A stretch of 64,000 bases of DNA from Neostapfia colusana (taxonomy: Eukaryota; Streptophyta; Magnoliopsida; Poales; Poaceae), in assembly GCA_030760725.1 (NCBI GenBank), contig JASWHV010000013.1, positions 36,738,699 through 36,802,698 of the forward strand. Direction: 5' to 3'. Position numbers and translations under genes: made by a program. Shown piece by piece: positions 36,840-48,808 of this stretch. The notes under the pieces are model-generated. The model searched no databases, was not told where the DNA came from, and saw only the letters and a list, made by a program, of their open reading frames with translations. The first letter of the stretch is position 1; every line of letters begins with the position of its first letter.

Positions 36840-39800
36840 TGACACGACCCCACGGTCTTGTCAAGCCAGGATCACGCTGAGGGATGCTACGTTGCACAGC
36901 ACCGGATAACACACGTCAAAGGTACAAAGCGGATGCAAAACTTTTATTACATAAAGCGGTTTATGAACATTTTTACATCAAAATCGGTCCAGTCTACACT
37001 CACGGGCGTAGACTACGCATCAAGTTCGCGTTCAGCCCTTGAACGTGTCCTTGCTAGCACGCACACACACTAACACGGCGGTGTGCACGACTCCCACTCG
37101 ACGGGATTCCCCTCCTGGGGTTCCGCCTCCTCTTCGGGAGTCCCTTCCTTATAGAACCCTGCAAAAGCTTCAAACACAAGCAGTGAGCACGAAGGCTCAG
37201 CAAGACTGACCCGTCTCTCCTAATCATGGAACTTCTACATGAGGGTCATAGGTACAGGGGATAAAAGCAGTTGCAAGGACTCGCCTAATTAGTGGAACCT
37301 TACTTTCAAGTTTTAGCAGCAGGTTGTGGAGAACCTTACGCTAAGGCACATGAGAGAGCCACAATCAAACAAGAAACACATTTCTCTCATGTACGTTGCC
37401 CGAAGTTGAAAATAACTTTAGTTAGCTCTAAACTATAACAAATCATTAGCAGTCAAGTCCATCTTTCAATCAGCAACATTTTAACATGCAACTAGCCTGT
37501 TCTTTCTACGTCACGGTACAGTGAACAAGTGGTACTCACTGACCGCGAGGGACGGTGACTATAATCGATTTACACCTGCAGGGTTACCCGAATAACCCGT
37601 CACGTACGCCCGTACTCGATGTTGCCTACAACAACCATCACGGACGCCATACGCAACTACCTTTCACCCGTTAGCCAAATGTTGAACCGGTCCAATCGTC
37701 CCGAGCAAGAGGTCTCTGCACACGCATCTCAGTGCCACCAGCCGATTTACACCTCGAGCTCTCAACCTACCCTCTGAACGACCAGCTATGCCTCAACACC
37801 CAGCTACCCGAGTTACATCGGTTTCCCGGTTCCCATATAGCTGGTAGGTCTTCGGTAGTTCAGGGATATTTTGGTGAACATCCTAGCAAAATTTCAGAAT
37901 TTTCCTCCAAGGGATTCTCCAGTTAAAATTTCAAATAGTTTAAACTTTGAGGAATTAATTCTGGAGAATTAAGGCTTTTCATGAAGTGAAACCTGATTTT
38001 CTGGAAAGTGCTCAGAGAGCTGAATCCAACAGAATTTGGTTCACTCGATTTGGAGCTTCCTAGCCAAAGTTATGAGGATTTAAAGTTTGAATGAAATCTG
38101 AAAATCGGGGAAAAAGTTTAAATCTGCCGGGGCCCGCGGGACACGTGTTGGGCGCGGAGGCGACAGCACACTGAGGCCCACAGGATTTTTGAAAGCCAGA
38201 ACATCATATCCCGGCCGCAGCCCGATCCCGATTCAAAATATCTGCCGCTGACAGCTGGGGTCCACCCCCTTCGTCTACCTCTCGCCGCCCGCGCTCTGCC
38301 GCCGGGGTACCTCGCCAGAGAACTCGCCAGCAGCTTCTGTGGAGCTCCAAACTTCATGATTTTGGCCGCCCCTGCCTACTTTCACTCGGGGAACAGGATT
38401 CTGGGCTCAGCTCGTCATGACAATGGCCGGTGCATGGTCGGTGACGAGCCGCCGCCTCGGAAAGACTTCGGCCATGTCAGCCGACCTCCTTAGCACCTCG
38501 ATCACTCGAGCAACCAGTCGGGGAGCATCAGTGGTCCTTAGGGAAGGTCGACATGAGCTTGAAGCAGCTCGGGGAAGGCCCGAAGTAGGCCCTCACCGTG
38601 CGCCCGATGCCTCCCGCATGCTCCGCCGTCGGTAAACTTCGGAATACGCCGGTTACAGAGGTTCTCAGACTAAAGGTTGTGAAGGCAACTTGTGCGCTAC
38701 CATGTCTAGTTTGTGTGAGAGCAGGTTGGGGCCCTCTAATCCTTTCTAGAGTATGAATTCGACAAAACCGTACACGAAGGTCGGTCTGTACCCAGAAAGG
38801 GGAAAACTGGAAATTCGCCGCCGGTGAGCAAGGGCTCGGGCTGTGGCTCGGGGGTGAGCAGCACCGATCACTAGCGCGTCCAAGGGTGCCTTGGCTCGGG
38901 CGTGACAACCTCCCTGTTGGGCTGTCCACGGGAGCCCGAAGTGCGGCGGTTTTAGATCACTGAACTAAACGCTCGGTATAGCCGAGATCAACAGGTTTTA
39001 GCTGAGTTCTAGCAACGGGGAAGAACGAGGAGGGTTCCTAGTACCTTGCCGTAGCTCTGGAGGGGACGGAGAGGCTTTGATCGGAGCTCTCTGATCGGTT
39101 CTGAGCGGCGGAGGAAAATTCCCGGCTCTGTGTTCTTGTGAGGAGGAAATGGCGATAGCTTCGGCCGAGGAGGGGGAAGAACGCCTTAAGAAGGCGCTGA
39201 ACCGACTCGTGCCCACGCGTGGCCAAGCAGCTGCTGGCGCGGCGGCCTCCCTCGGTGGCGATCGCAGTTGCAGCTCGGCGACCTGAGTGAGAAAAGTCTC
39301 AGTCGGTTGAATCATCCCTGTGGCTGACATGTGGGTCCATTTTCATTTTTAACCTCTGAGATTAACTCCTCATCACTGTTGTAAACAGTAAGCCCCAAAA
39401 TGCCCATGGTGATTCAAATTATTCCCCTCTGAGCCATGTGAATTGGTTAGAATTCAAATTGGGTTTGGTTTGGCTAATTTCAGCACATGTTCAGTTTGAA
39501 ATTCAAAAAAATTTGAATTTGCCCCACTTAGCTCATGTCAAGATCATCTCCAAATGGAGTGAAAATTGGTGTGTGAGCTCACAAAAATGTGCTGAGTAAG
39601 AATATGTCTCCCACTTTTGAATTCATGGGATAAAAACAGTTTGAATTTGAATGTAGTTTCAAACTGCCCTCTTTCTAGTTATGCCCAAAATGACCTCAAA
39701 AAGGTTTTGAATTTGGGTGAAACTTGGCATGGACATTCCTAGCACAATGTGGTAGTTTTCATATGCCCAGCCCCTATATATCACATGTGGGAAATACCAC

Positions 39801-39945
39801 CTTTGCAATATGTGAGTTTGTTCTCTAATGAGTATGTTGATGGTGGTTACTTGCTCTTCAAATGTGTTCATCAACTTTCTTCAAATGAGGTGTGTGTGTG
39901 GTGATGAACATTTTGAATATGTGTCCAAAAACTGAGGCCCTTACA
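36840..39945 (-). mobile_element. Element D 5' LTR with a 931-bp internal deletion
   Basis: This 3106-bp LTR has the same ends as the 3' LTR. At 37855-37858 the sequence jumps from the equivalent of 28010-28013 to that of 28941-28944, and both of those positions read GGTA. The lost piece includes the conserved box and the CGAGTAG hairpin. In a 5' LTR this region would lie within or near the promoter and U5, so the deletion may have silenced D. The frames at 38118-39330 are chance frames. Confidence 0.94.
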
Positions 39946-40978
39946 CAGGCAAGCCCCGGTTTGCATTTAATTACCTTTTGCAAAGTTTTTATTTGTATCA
40001 CTTATGTCTAGGGCGAAAAGCTTGCATTAGAGGTAAGGTGATTTAAACCCTAATTGCATGACTTTTAAATCAAGGAGTATAGAGTGCCATGCTAATATTC
40101 TTAGGATCTCGGTAGAAGTCGAGTAGTTGGAATCTACTCGCGAGATAAGATTTTATCACACGGGATGGAAAGAAGTAGAGAATGGCTTAAGAATATGAAA
40201 CTGAGACCCAACAGGGGGGATAGGATGCAGTGAGCAGAGGTCTCACCTGCGTATCCCTGTTGGTATTGAGGACCGAGCCGTGTGCGGCCCTGCTGGACAA
40301 GTTTGAACAGTACCGAATGTATACTGGCATATGGGAACCAGGAAACCGATGTAATTGGTTAACCTAGGTGCTGAGGCTTACCCAACCATTTTATAGGAGT
40401 GGGTTGAGGGTAGCAAGGTGTAAATCTGCCGGTGGGCATAGACACGCTCCACGCGGGGACCTCCTGCCCGTTACGGATGGACCGGTTCGGCATTTGGGTT
40501 TCCTTTGAAAGGTTGCTGCATATAACAGAGTAGGAAGGTGTGAAGCACCACAATTCTGAAAGTGGGAATATGTGACATGTTATCTGGGTGTCTATTGATT
40601 GCAATCACGGTCCCTCACAGTTATTTAAGTACCGCTTGTTCACTGTGTTGTGACGTAGTAAGAATTAAAATAAGCCAGATGAATATGATGCATTGAACTA
40701 CTAATGTCTTGAAACCATGTATGTTGTAGATGTAGAGTTCATTAAGTTTATCTTCCACTTTGGGCATAACCACATCGGAGGAAAGCATTTCTTGTTTGAT
40801 TGTGGACTTCCGATGTGAGGGCTGCCTAAAGCACATTAAACTGCTGCTATAAAACTGAAAGTAAAGATTAACATGTAAGCGTGTCTTTATTGCAACATCT
40901 TTTTCCTATATTATTAATCGCTGCATGTAGAGTTTCATGTTTAGTAGTGTCGGTCAAGTCTTGCTGAGCCATCGTGCT
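39946..40978 (+). mobile_element. Element E: 5' LTR, second part, end deleted
   Basis: The LTR resumes after D with CAGGC and the rest of the conserved box (39948-39966). It carries the CGAGTAG/CTACTCG hairpin (near 40120-40141) and TGACGTAG (near 40650). It stops after GCCATCGTGCT, where the LTRs of Z and C would continue for about 395 bp. The next bases, ATCAGAGC (40979-40986), are the tail of a primer-binding site. A deletion has removed the LTR terminus and the first bases of the primer site. Confidence 0.85.
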
Positions 40979-42940
40979 ATCAGAGCCGCATTGGGAATAG
41001 CACGCTCGAAAAGACCTAATTTTGAAAACTTAGAAGTAGTCGAGTGAGGATTAGTCACTATGCCCACATAAGGTCTATGATAGCAGTAGATACTAAGGTG
41101 GAAAAGCTAATTTATGTGTTATACATTCTGTAATGATGCTCCAACGTCAGGTAAGAGGTAAGGTACGCCACCGCAGGCAGATCAATTGCGGTAAGCTCGC
41201 CATATGAGCAATGGTATGGAATGGTTTACCGTGGCTTGGCACGGTAGTGAATATGAGTCTCTGAACCTTTTCATGGTTCTGAGAGCATATGAAAATGCTG
41301 ATCTCCAGCGTGCTTTAGGCAAAAGCGAGAATATCCCATCGTTTGGTAAGCAATACGATAGTATGCAACTCTTGAACGTTCAGTGTTCAAAGGGCCATAC
41401 ACAGCGCTCACCATCGGCGTGCCTCAACGGTTATGAGGCAGTAGGTGGTATCCTTTGGGTTGATAAAATTCCCAACTGTGATGACCCGTTCGCGCTCTAC
41501 TCGGGTTCCCCATCGTGTGGTGTGAAAACACGACCATGCACCTTGAGACGTGGCTTGAGTCAAGGACGATCCGTACGGCAATGATACAGACCGTATGTTT
41601 TTACTATGATATGGACCTGCCTGGAATGTTAAACCTTTGTGTCCATAATTATTGTGTGGTCTTCTGCAGGTACCTTAACCACGTTAGAGCATGACATTTA
41701 GAAATCATTTGTGAGTGACATTCTTAGTTCCACCATTTGACACGTATATGCCGGAATACCGGCTTAGGATTTTTCTTTGGTGAGGAAACGTAGTACCGAG
41801 ATGAGTTATTAGTTGCATAAAAAGGATATTTTTAAACGAAAAGAGTCAAATTGGAGTTTATGATTCAATTTAGGGGTTACTGAACTCCCATATTGAACTA
41901 AGAGTCAATTGGGAGTGTAGATTCATTTCCAAAGACTTAGGAGCAACCTCCCCTGTTTTCGGCAGGACTTTTGCTGAACTTAAACAGGGTATAACTTATG
42001 ATTGGTTGAACCAATGGAGGTGTGTCATACTATTATGGAAAGTTTTTGAAATCTTCTACAACTTTTATTTTGAATTCCAGAACAGAATCTCCCTCCAAAT
42101 GGATGAAAATCTCAGATGAGTAGGCACTGTCCAGAAACAGGGCAGACCAAAAATGCTCTCTGGAATTTTCTGTATTTGGACCATAACTTCTTGTAGAAAG
42201 GTTTCTAAGGGTCAAGTAAGACACCGTTGGAAAGTGTAGGATATATGCTACAACTTTGGAGTACAGTGGTTTCCTAGATTGGGGGCAGAAATAGTTGGAA
42301 TTTTGTGAACAAAACAGCCACTTGTAAAGTAGGTGCTGTCAAAATTCCTGAGAAAAACCTGTCAATTTGTAAAAATCATAATTCCTAAACTAGAAATGGT
42401 ATGGAGGCAAATAAATATAATCTGGATTCCTTTTTGAGTCTACTACAATTTTGTTGTTGAACTCCAGTCCAGGTTTTGCTTCCAAGGTGGCCGAAACAGA
42501 TAAATGCTTCAAACTGGTCTGATGGACAGGGAAAACCATGTTTGAAGTTTTCAATTCAAAACACTTGGTTTCACATTTCGATATCCAGCGGCTGTTGTAA
42601 AACAGTGAGTTGGTGTCGAAAATATTATGCATTCAACATATCACTTCGAGCGAGGACATGTTTGGGTCCAGTACAATAGAGAGTATTTACGCATGCTAAC
42701 GCACTTAACATCTCGTGGCGACCCACGATGGTCAAAATGAACTTATAATCCATAAAGTTCATTACTTTGGAACTCGATTGTGGTGACATGGTCCAGGGAT
42801 GTATATGTTGTATAAAGTGTATACTTTATCCATATGTGTGAATGTTATGCATATCATTTTTTCCATTCTCGCACTATTATTGTATAGACTGGATGAAATA
42901 AACAAACATGTGCTGATCGTTTGGATGGTGTGAATGCAGA
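40979..42940 (+). mobile_element. Element E leader
   Basis: This leader starts with the primer-site remnant. GTCAG|GTAAGA (GT at 41151-41152) is a strong donor-like site, the structured block lies at 41170-41590, and an AG|GT junction is at 41669. Before gag, CTGAT (42913-42917) and TGCAG (42935-42939) occupy the same spacing as in C and I. The AT-rich part 41800-42700 holds no credible gene. Confidence 0.8.
41170..41590 (+). promoter_or_regulatory. Structured leader RNA block, element E copy (most diverged)
   Basis: Hairpin 1 is ACCGCAG (41170-41176) with TTGCGGT (41186-41192); it has a C-G pair where the others have A-U. Hairpin 2 is TTACCGTG (41226-41233) with CACGGTAG (41240-41247) around the same GCTTGG loop; five stem pairs differ from element I, yet all eight still pair (one as U-G). 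The GCC hairpin is GCCTCA (41421-41426) with TGAGGC (41434-41439). TCGTGT/ACACGA is conserved. This copy supplies the compensatory changes. Confidence 0.65.
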
Positions 42941-44241
42941 ATGGTGCGTACGCGGTCTACGCAACAGGAGGGAGGTCCAAGTCAGGTTCGTGGAGATGAG
43001 TCTCCACCCCTGGAGCAAACTATGATGCAGCAACAACCACCTCCACCACCAGAATTTCCAAGAAATCTTGCGGAGGTTCTCGCCGCAGTACTCGGCTTGC
43101 GCGACGAACAAATCGAGTTGCTGCGGATGTTGGTGCAGCAGAATGCGTCCCATCAGGGAGGACGCCAAGACAATGGGCAATGCCAGCCTCAACAGAGTTC
43201 GTACTTGGACTTCTTGGCGACCCATCCACCGGTCGTCACGGAGGACGAAGAGCCTTTGGAGGCGGAAAGCTTCATCCGCACTCTCGAGGCGAAGTTCGGT
43301 CTACTTCGGTGCACCAAACACCAGAAGTCTCTGTTTGCAGCGCAACAGCTTCAAGGGGAAGCCAGTACATGGTGGGTGAACTACATCGCCTCATTACCGG
43401 CTGGCCACGCCATCACATGGACAGAGTTCCGGGAGGCATTCCGCGCCTATCATATACCTCCCGTGGTTATGTAGAGGAAGCTCCAAGAGTTTCTGGAGCT
43501 GAAACAAGGCAAGAGGAGTGCTCATGAGTACTCCAGAGCATTCAACCGATTGGCACAATATGCGCCAGAATTTGTGGGGATGGAAGAACAGAAGCGAAAC
43601 ACATTCTTCCGGGGCCTGAATTCAAAAATGAAGGTCCATCTCACCCAAAGCAACAGCGGCACATTCAATGACCTTGTCAATGCCGCGATTGTATAAGAAA
43701 TGCTCAGCGCAAGTGTGGTTCTGATAAGAGGAAACACAGCGCGCTGGCGAGCAGCAGTGGTGGGGTGCCACAAAAGTACCGCGTGGTGTATCACTCACCA
43801 TCCGGTCAGAGATGGTAGCCACCGACGCGACCGCCTCAGTTTTGCGGTCATCAATTTAATGCTCCAAGCTTCCGATCGCCGTATCCACCACAGCAACAGC
43901 AGCAGCAAAGGATGGTCCCGCGTGCGCCTCCATTTCAACCGCGTGCACCGGGATTCCTTCCTCAATTCGGAGGGACCCCAACACCATATACGTGCTTCAC
44001 GTGTGGCCGTGTCGGGCATATTGCCAAGGACTGCCCCGAGCAGCGACAGGACAGGGGTTCAGCACTGTATCAGGTTGCAAATCAGCCCCGCAACCAGCCC
44101 AAGAAACCAGCACCATAACCCGGTAACGTCCATGACTTAGCCATCGAAGACGTGCCAGAAGGCGAACCCGTCCTCGCGGGCATGTTTTCTTATTTAGATC
44201 ATCCCGTAGTTTGCTCTAACTATTCATAAAAGGTAACAGCA
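42941..44241 (+). pseudogene. gag: Element E gag and start of protease region, decayed and truncated
   Basis: It begins MVRTRSTQQEGG after CAGA. The N-terminal region (YLDFLATHPPVVTEDEEPLEAESFIRTLEAKFGLLRC) and the capsid core (TWWVNYIASLPAG, TEFREAFRAYHIPP) are open. Here the tryptophan that is TGA in C and I is intact. A TAG at 43472-43474 and a TAA with a 1-base deletion near 43695 break the frame. Farther on, in another frame, are the zinc knuckle CFTCGRVGHIAKDC (near 43990-44031) and EDVPEGEPVLAGMF just before the protease. The similarity fades near 44210 and the element is cut at 44241 by minus-strand LTR DNA. The protease and pol should lie right of the window. Confidence 0.88.
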
Positions 44242-47200
44242 TGTGGCGGACCGGAATTCGCTCATCCAGGATCGCAGAGGGTGGTGCCGCACGATGCGAC
44301 ACCCGACAGCATACATCATAAGGATGCATTGCATTACATAGAAAACAAACTGAAACTGTACAATGTAGTACACTGTTCAGTTACAAACTAAGGTATATAT
44401 TACACAGCGGAAGTTTTAATTTGTACAACTCACGCCCGCCTATCTAGCAAAAGTCGGTTGCCCAGCCCTAGGGCAACCCACACTAGCTGCACTCCTCAGC
44501 TCAGCGTGGCGTGTGCGGCTCCCACTCAGCCGTGGTCCCCGACGGAGAGTAACCCTCGCCGGTGGACTCGTAACCCGAGTCCGTGAATGGCTCCTCACCT
44601 GAAAAACACATAAGCAGCAACCATGAGCACGATGGCTCAACAAGACTTAACTTACTCGCCTAGGCATGAAACTCTATATGTAGGATACAACAACCAGGGG
44701 TTGGTACATTTTCAGCAAAGGGACACGCCTACAAGTTCATCCTCAGTTTATCTTTTAGCCGTAAGTTAACAGTTCATGAATAAGAAATTTAGTAAGCCAT
44801 ATTTGGTGGCACACATGTAGCAATACAATTATACATATCAGCAGAATTTAATCAGAACATTCCATGATTTATCTACGTTACGACGCAGTGAACAAGCGGT
44901 ACTCGTCACCGTGAGGGACGGCGAATTGACTCGATATACACCTGCATGGATACCCAAAGAGCACGTCACGTATGCCCACCCGTGGAGCTGCACAGCACGC
45001 TCACTCGATGTCGTACGGGACAACCTTTCACCCAACAGCCCAAACGTCGAACCGGTCGCACCGAAACGAGCAGGAGGTTCCCTACACGGAGCATATCTCT
45101 ATGCCCGTTAGCAGATTTCCACCTTGCTGCCCTCAGCCTACACCTATAAATCGGTGCGTTATGCCTTGACGCCCGGAGGTTTAGGCTACATCGGTTTATC
45201 GGGGCCCATATATCCGATATGCATTCGGTACGTTCAATACTTGTTCAGCAGGGCCGCACACAGATCGGTCCTCAATCGACACGGGCAGGGCTGCGCACAC
45301 AAGACTTCCTCTTGCTGCGCCCTAGCCCCTGCCTAGTCTCATTTTCATTACTAAAGTGATCTCACATCACTCGAACCAATCCCTTGTGTCCCAAGCCTAA
45401 ACTCGCCAGTAGATTCCAACTACTCGACTTGTACCATAAGTTCTATGAGTCATTAAGCAAAGCCTGTCTACTCGAGGCCTTAGACACTACCCTCACTCTT
45501 ATAGGAAAAATTCTGGTTATGCACGTGGGTTTCATCCATCCTACAACTAATGCACATTCATACTTCACACTAGACATGTAAACAAAGCAAAACTTTATAA
45601 AAGGGTTATTGCAAACCGGGGCTTGCCTTGTTGTTGCTGGTCAGTGGTTAGGTCTTCGTCCAGAAGAAGGAAGTCGAGCACTTCCGGAGTCTCCTCGCCT
45701 TCAGCGACTACACGTTAATGAGATACTACATGTCAATTCAAATGCAATGTGTAAATATGAATAAGTAATTACTATAACTCTAGCTAGCCCTCCCCTTTGG
45801 CTTTGAAATTTTTATGGTGGCTTGGTAAGGTCCTAACCAGAGTCTTGACCAAGTTTCATTGCAAGGTTCATTTGAGCCTTGTACAAATAAAAGCCTATTT
45901 GGTCAATATTAGAGCCTCTAAGGAATTCCATAGGTTTTCATGGCTCCAACCATTACTTTCTGGAAACTAGAATTTAAGATGGTTCCTAAACAAGAGCTTC
46001 CTAGCAAAAGTTATGTTCATTTGAAGTTTTCACTAAAACTGGAAATTCCCAAAATGTTTAAACTCTGCGGGTGGGACCCACTCTTTAAACCGGCCCACTG
46101 AGGACACGGCTACACCGCAGCCCACGGGGTTTTACCCGCGCTGCCGCACTGAATCCCTGTCGCAAATGGATCTCCGCGCGAGAACAGAGGCTGACCGGTG
46201 GACCCAGCCGCCCCCCTCGTCTACCATGCGCCATCCCGTGACTCCCGCGGTGGTGCTTCGCCGGAGTTCTCGCCGCCGGCCGTTTCACTGCACGACCTTC
46301 GACGGGTCTCACCGCCTGGGCCTAACTTGGCTCGGAGAACATGCTGGTGCCCTCACCGAAGCTTGGCGATGGCCGGAACCAAACCCGCGGCGGTGACAGC
46401 GGCTCTCTCTACTCCGGCGATGTCGTCCGAGCTACTCAGGGACTTATTTTCAGAACGGTTTTCTCCTACAGCTCCGCGGTGGCATGCTGAGCACGAAACT
46501 GAGCTCGGTTGGCCATGGAAACAGCCGGAGCTAGGACCTCACCGTCGACCTAGGGCTAAAATGACGGATGCTCGAAAAACTTGAATAGCAGCGCCAAGAC
46601 TCGATGGTCTTTGATCCTAGGTGGCCGTGGGAACGTGTAGAACATGTGCTTGGCTGGGTTTACGCGGTGGTGGACCGATCACCACGAATTTCGGATTCTT
46701 TGCTAGCTCGGTTCTTTGAACACCGAGAACTAACCGTGGAAATACTCTCTCTACAGGGCACGAGAGGAGGTAAGGTTTTCACCCTGAGTTAGAGCAGTCT
46801 CCGGGGCATCTCTTTGCTGTTGATCTTCGGTCGTGAGGACGCCCGGATCAGCAGCGCGACGAGGACCCGAGAAGAGCGTCCGGCGAAGTTTTTCGTTTCG
46901 GCTGTGTGCGGGCAGAGCGGAAGGGATGAGGCCGGCTTCACTTGGGCGGGCGGTTTAACCGCGTGTTGCACCTGGCGCCTTCGGTCACCGAGCAGGAGGT
47001 GGCAGGGGTGAGGCGGTCGGGCGCCGATGTCTGCCGTGCGCTGGCGCGGTTTCTCGGCCGAGGGAGGAAAAATCACTGAGGAAGCTTCTCTGTTAAGGCT
47101 GCTGACAAGTGGGCCCTTTTCACCTCTCTAATTCTTTCTCCCCATTCTACTGCAAATATCCAAGCTACTCACAATTAACTGTGAGACTTAAGCACCAAGT

Positions 47201-47708
47201 CATAGTTTGAATTTGGTTTCCAAAATTTGAATTTGGTATGGCTAAATTTGCTTCACATTTGAACTGAAATTCAAATTCAGTTTGAATTATTGCAAATTTG
47301 GCTCCTGACAAGATGAAGTCCAATGAGGATGAAAATTGGTGGACTAACTCAGAAAAATGTACTGAGTTTGAATATGAAGCCAACTATTGAATCCAAGTGA
47401 TGAAAGTTGCTGCAATTTGAATTTACACTCAAATTGGCCTCTTTTTCAAATGCCTCCAAAAGTGCCTCGAAAAGTGTTGGATTTGCATGAAATTTGGCCT
47501 GAACCTTCCCAAGACTATTTGAGTTCTAGGGGTGAGCTCAACCTTGCATGTTCATGTGTAGAAATCCTACTTTGAGAAAGTAAGGGCTTTCCCCTCTAAT
47601 CCCCCTTTTGATGGAGGTTACTTGCTCTTCACAAGATATCCACAACAAAAGCTGTGGTGTTGAGAATGATGTAAAATTTTTGCAAGTCCCTTTTCTTGGG
47701 CTTTTACA
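44242..47708 (-). mobile_element. Complete-looking LTR, minus strand (I/K-type)
   Basis: On the minus strand it runs from TGTAAAAGCCC (47708) to CCGCCACA (44242), 3467 bp. It matches the 5' LTR of element I, minus about 0.5 kb of the AT-rich middle. It has the conserved box reversed (45610-45628, one mismatch) and the end section nearly identical to 56000-57071. The flanks CAGCA (44237-44241) and AGCAC (47709-47713) share only AGCA, so a clean solo-LTR insertion is not shown. It may be a hybrid produced by recombination of nested LTRs. The frames at 45954-47076 are chance frames of the GC-rich section. Confidence 0.8.
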
Positions 47709-48808
47709 AGCACAAAGCTAGTATGAACTTCAATCCACAATGATGGTGAACTATCTACTCCGAATTTCCTCGTTTTGCAACCTTCGGTATTTTGAACACC
47801 GAATGGATAAACGGCCAAATACTAACCCGACGACGTACGAGAGGAGGAACGGTCGGCACTAGCGTGTCACACACCTTGTAGCGGACCTTTTTCGTATAGC
47901 TCGCCGGGCGCGAGATGGGCTCTAGCTCTCGGACGCCGGGGATCAACGGAGGCCGGCGCTCTGTTCTTGCGCGGAACCGAAGAAAGAGCTCGGGTGGTGG
48001 TCGTTCTCGTTCAGGAAACAGGAGAAAGGGCGGTGTGGTGTGTGCGCTGGCCTTTGAACCGCGACTTTGGCACCGTGAGGTGGCCGTTCGATGCCTCGGT
48101 GGCTCGCCGCCTCTCCCGTGCCTTGCGCACGAAGCAGAGGCCGGCTGCAGCAATCGACTGAAACACTCGTATGTGCAGCTGACATGTGGGCCTCCCCTTT
48201 AATCCTATTTTTCCAATTTTTCTTTTCTGTTTTTGCTGAATATCCCCCCAGCTACTCATAATTTAATGTGAGACTTAGCCTCCAAGTTTTTGTTTGAATT
48301 TGAGTTCTCCCATTTGAATTTTTGTTTGGCTGAATTTGCCTCCTGTTTGAACTGAAATTCAAATTCAGTTTTGAATTCTTGCAAATTTAGCTCTTGACAA
48401 AATGAACTCCAATTGAGATGAAAATTGGTGGGCTAACTCAGAAAAATGTGCTGAGTTTGAATATGAAGCTAACTTTTGAATTTGAGTGATGAAAGTTGCT
48501 GCAATTTGAATTTACATTCAAATTGGCCTCTTTTTCAAATACCTCCAAAAGTGCCTCAAAAAGTGTTGGATTTACATGAAACTTGGCCTGAACCTTCCCA
48601 AGACTTTTTAAGTTCTAGGGGTGAGCTCAACCTCTCATGTTCATGTGTAGAAATCCTACTTTGTGAAAGTGAAGGCTTTCCCCTCTAATCCCTCTTTTGA
48701 TGGAGGTTACCTGCTCTTCACAATATTTCCTAAGATATCCACAACAAAAACTGTGGTGTTGTGAGGTGAAGAGAAGTTTTTGCAAGTCCCTTTTCTTGGG
48801 CTTTTACA
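47709..48808 (-). mobile_element. Partial LTR, first 1.1 kb only, minus strand
   Basis: It starts TGTAAAAGCCC at 48808 and follows the element I LTR (52886-53900) through the AT-rich and early GC-rich parts. It is cut at 47709 against the start of the neighbouring LTR. The bases after its start, GTCAC (48809-48813), look like one side of a target duplication. Frames at 47755-48259 are chance frames. Confidence 0.8.

Larger units (their letters stand above)
26996..39945 (-). mobile_element. Element D: complete Ty3/Gypsy chromovirus, minus strand
   Basis: This 12,950-bp element has both LTRs, a primer-binding site, leader, coding region, polypurine tract and a perfect 5-bp target duplication (CAGGC). 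Read on the minus strand, the order is 5' LTR (39945-36840), primer site, leader, an unusual first reading frame, gag tail with zinc knuckle, protease, RT, RNase H, integrase, chromodomain, purine tract and 3' LTR (31034-26996). The LTRs start TGTAAGGGCC and end GTGTCA. The 5' LTR has lost 931 bp. Several stops and frameshifts show that it is dead. It is inserted in the 5' LTR of element E and is older than I, judging by the larger number of LTR differences. Confidence 0.96.

Noticed and set aside
44237..47713. 44242-47708 as a simple solo LTR with target duplication AGCA
   Set aside because: The flanks match over four bases only and out of register, the left flank is element E gag while the right flank is another LTR fragment, so a simple insertion does not explain it.
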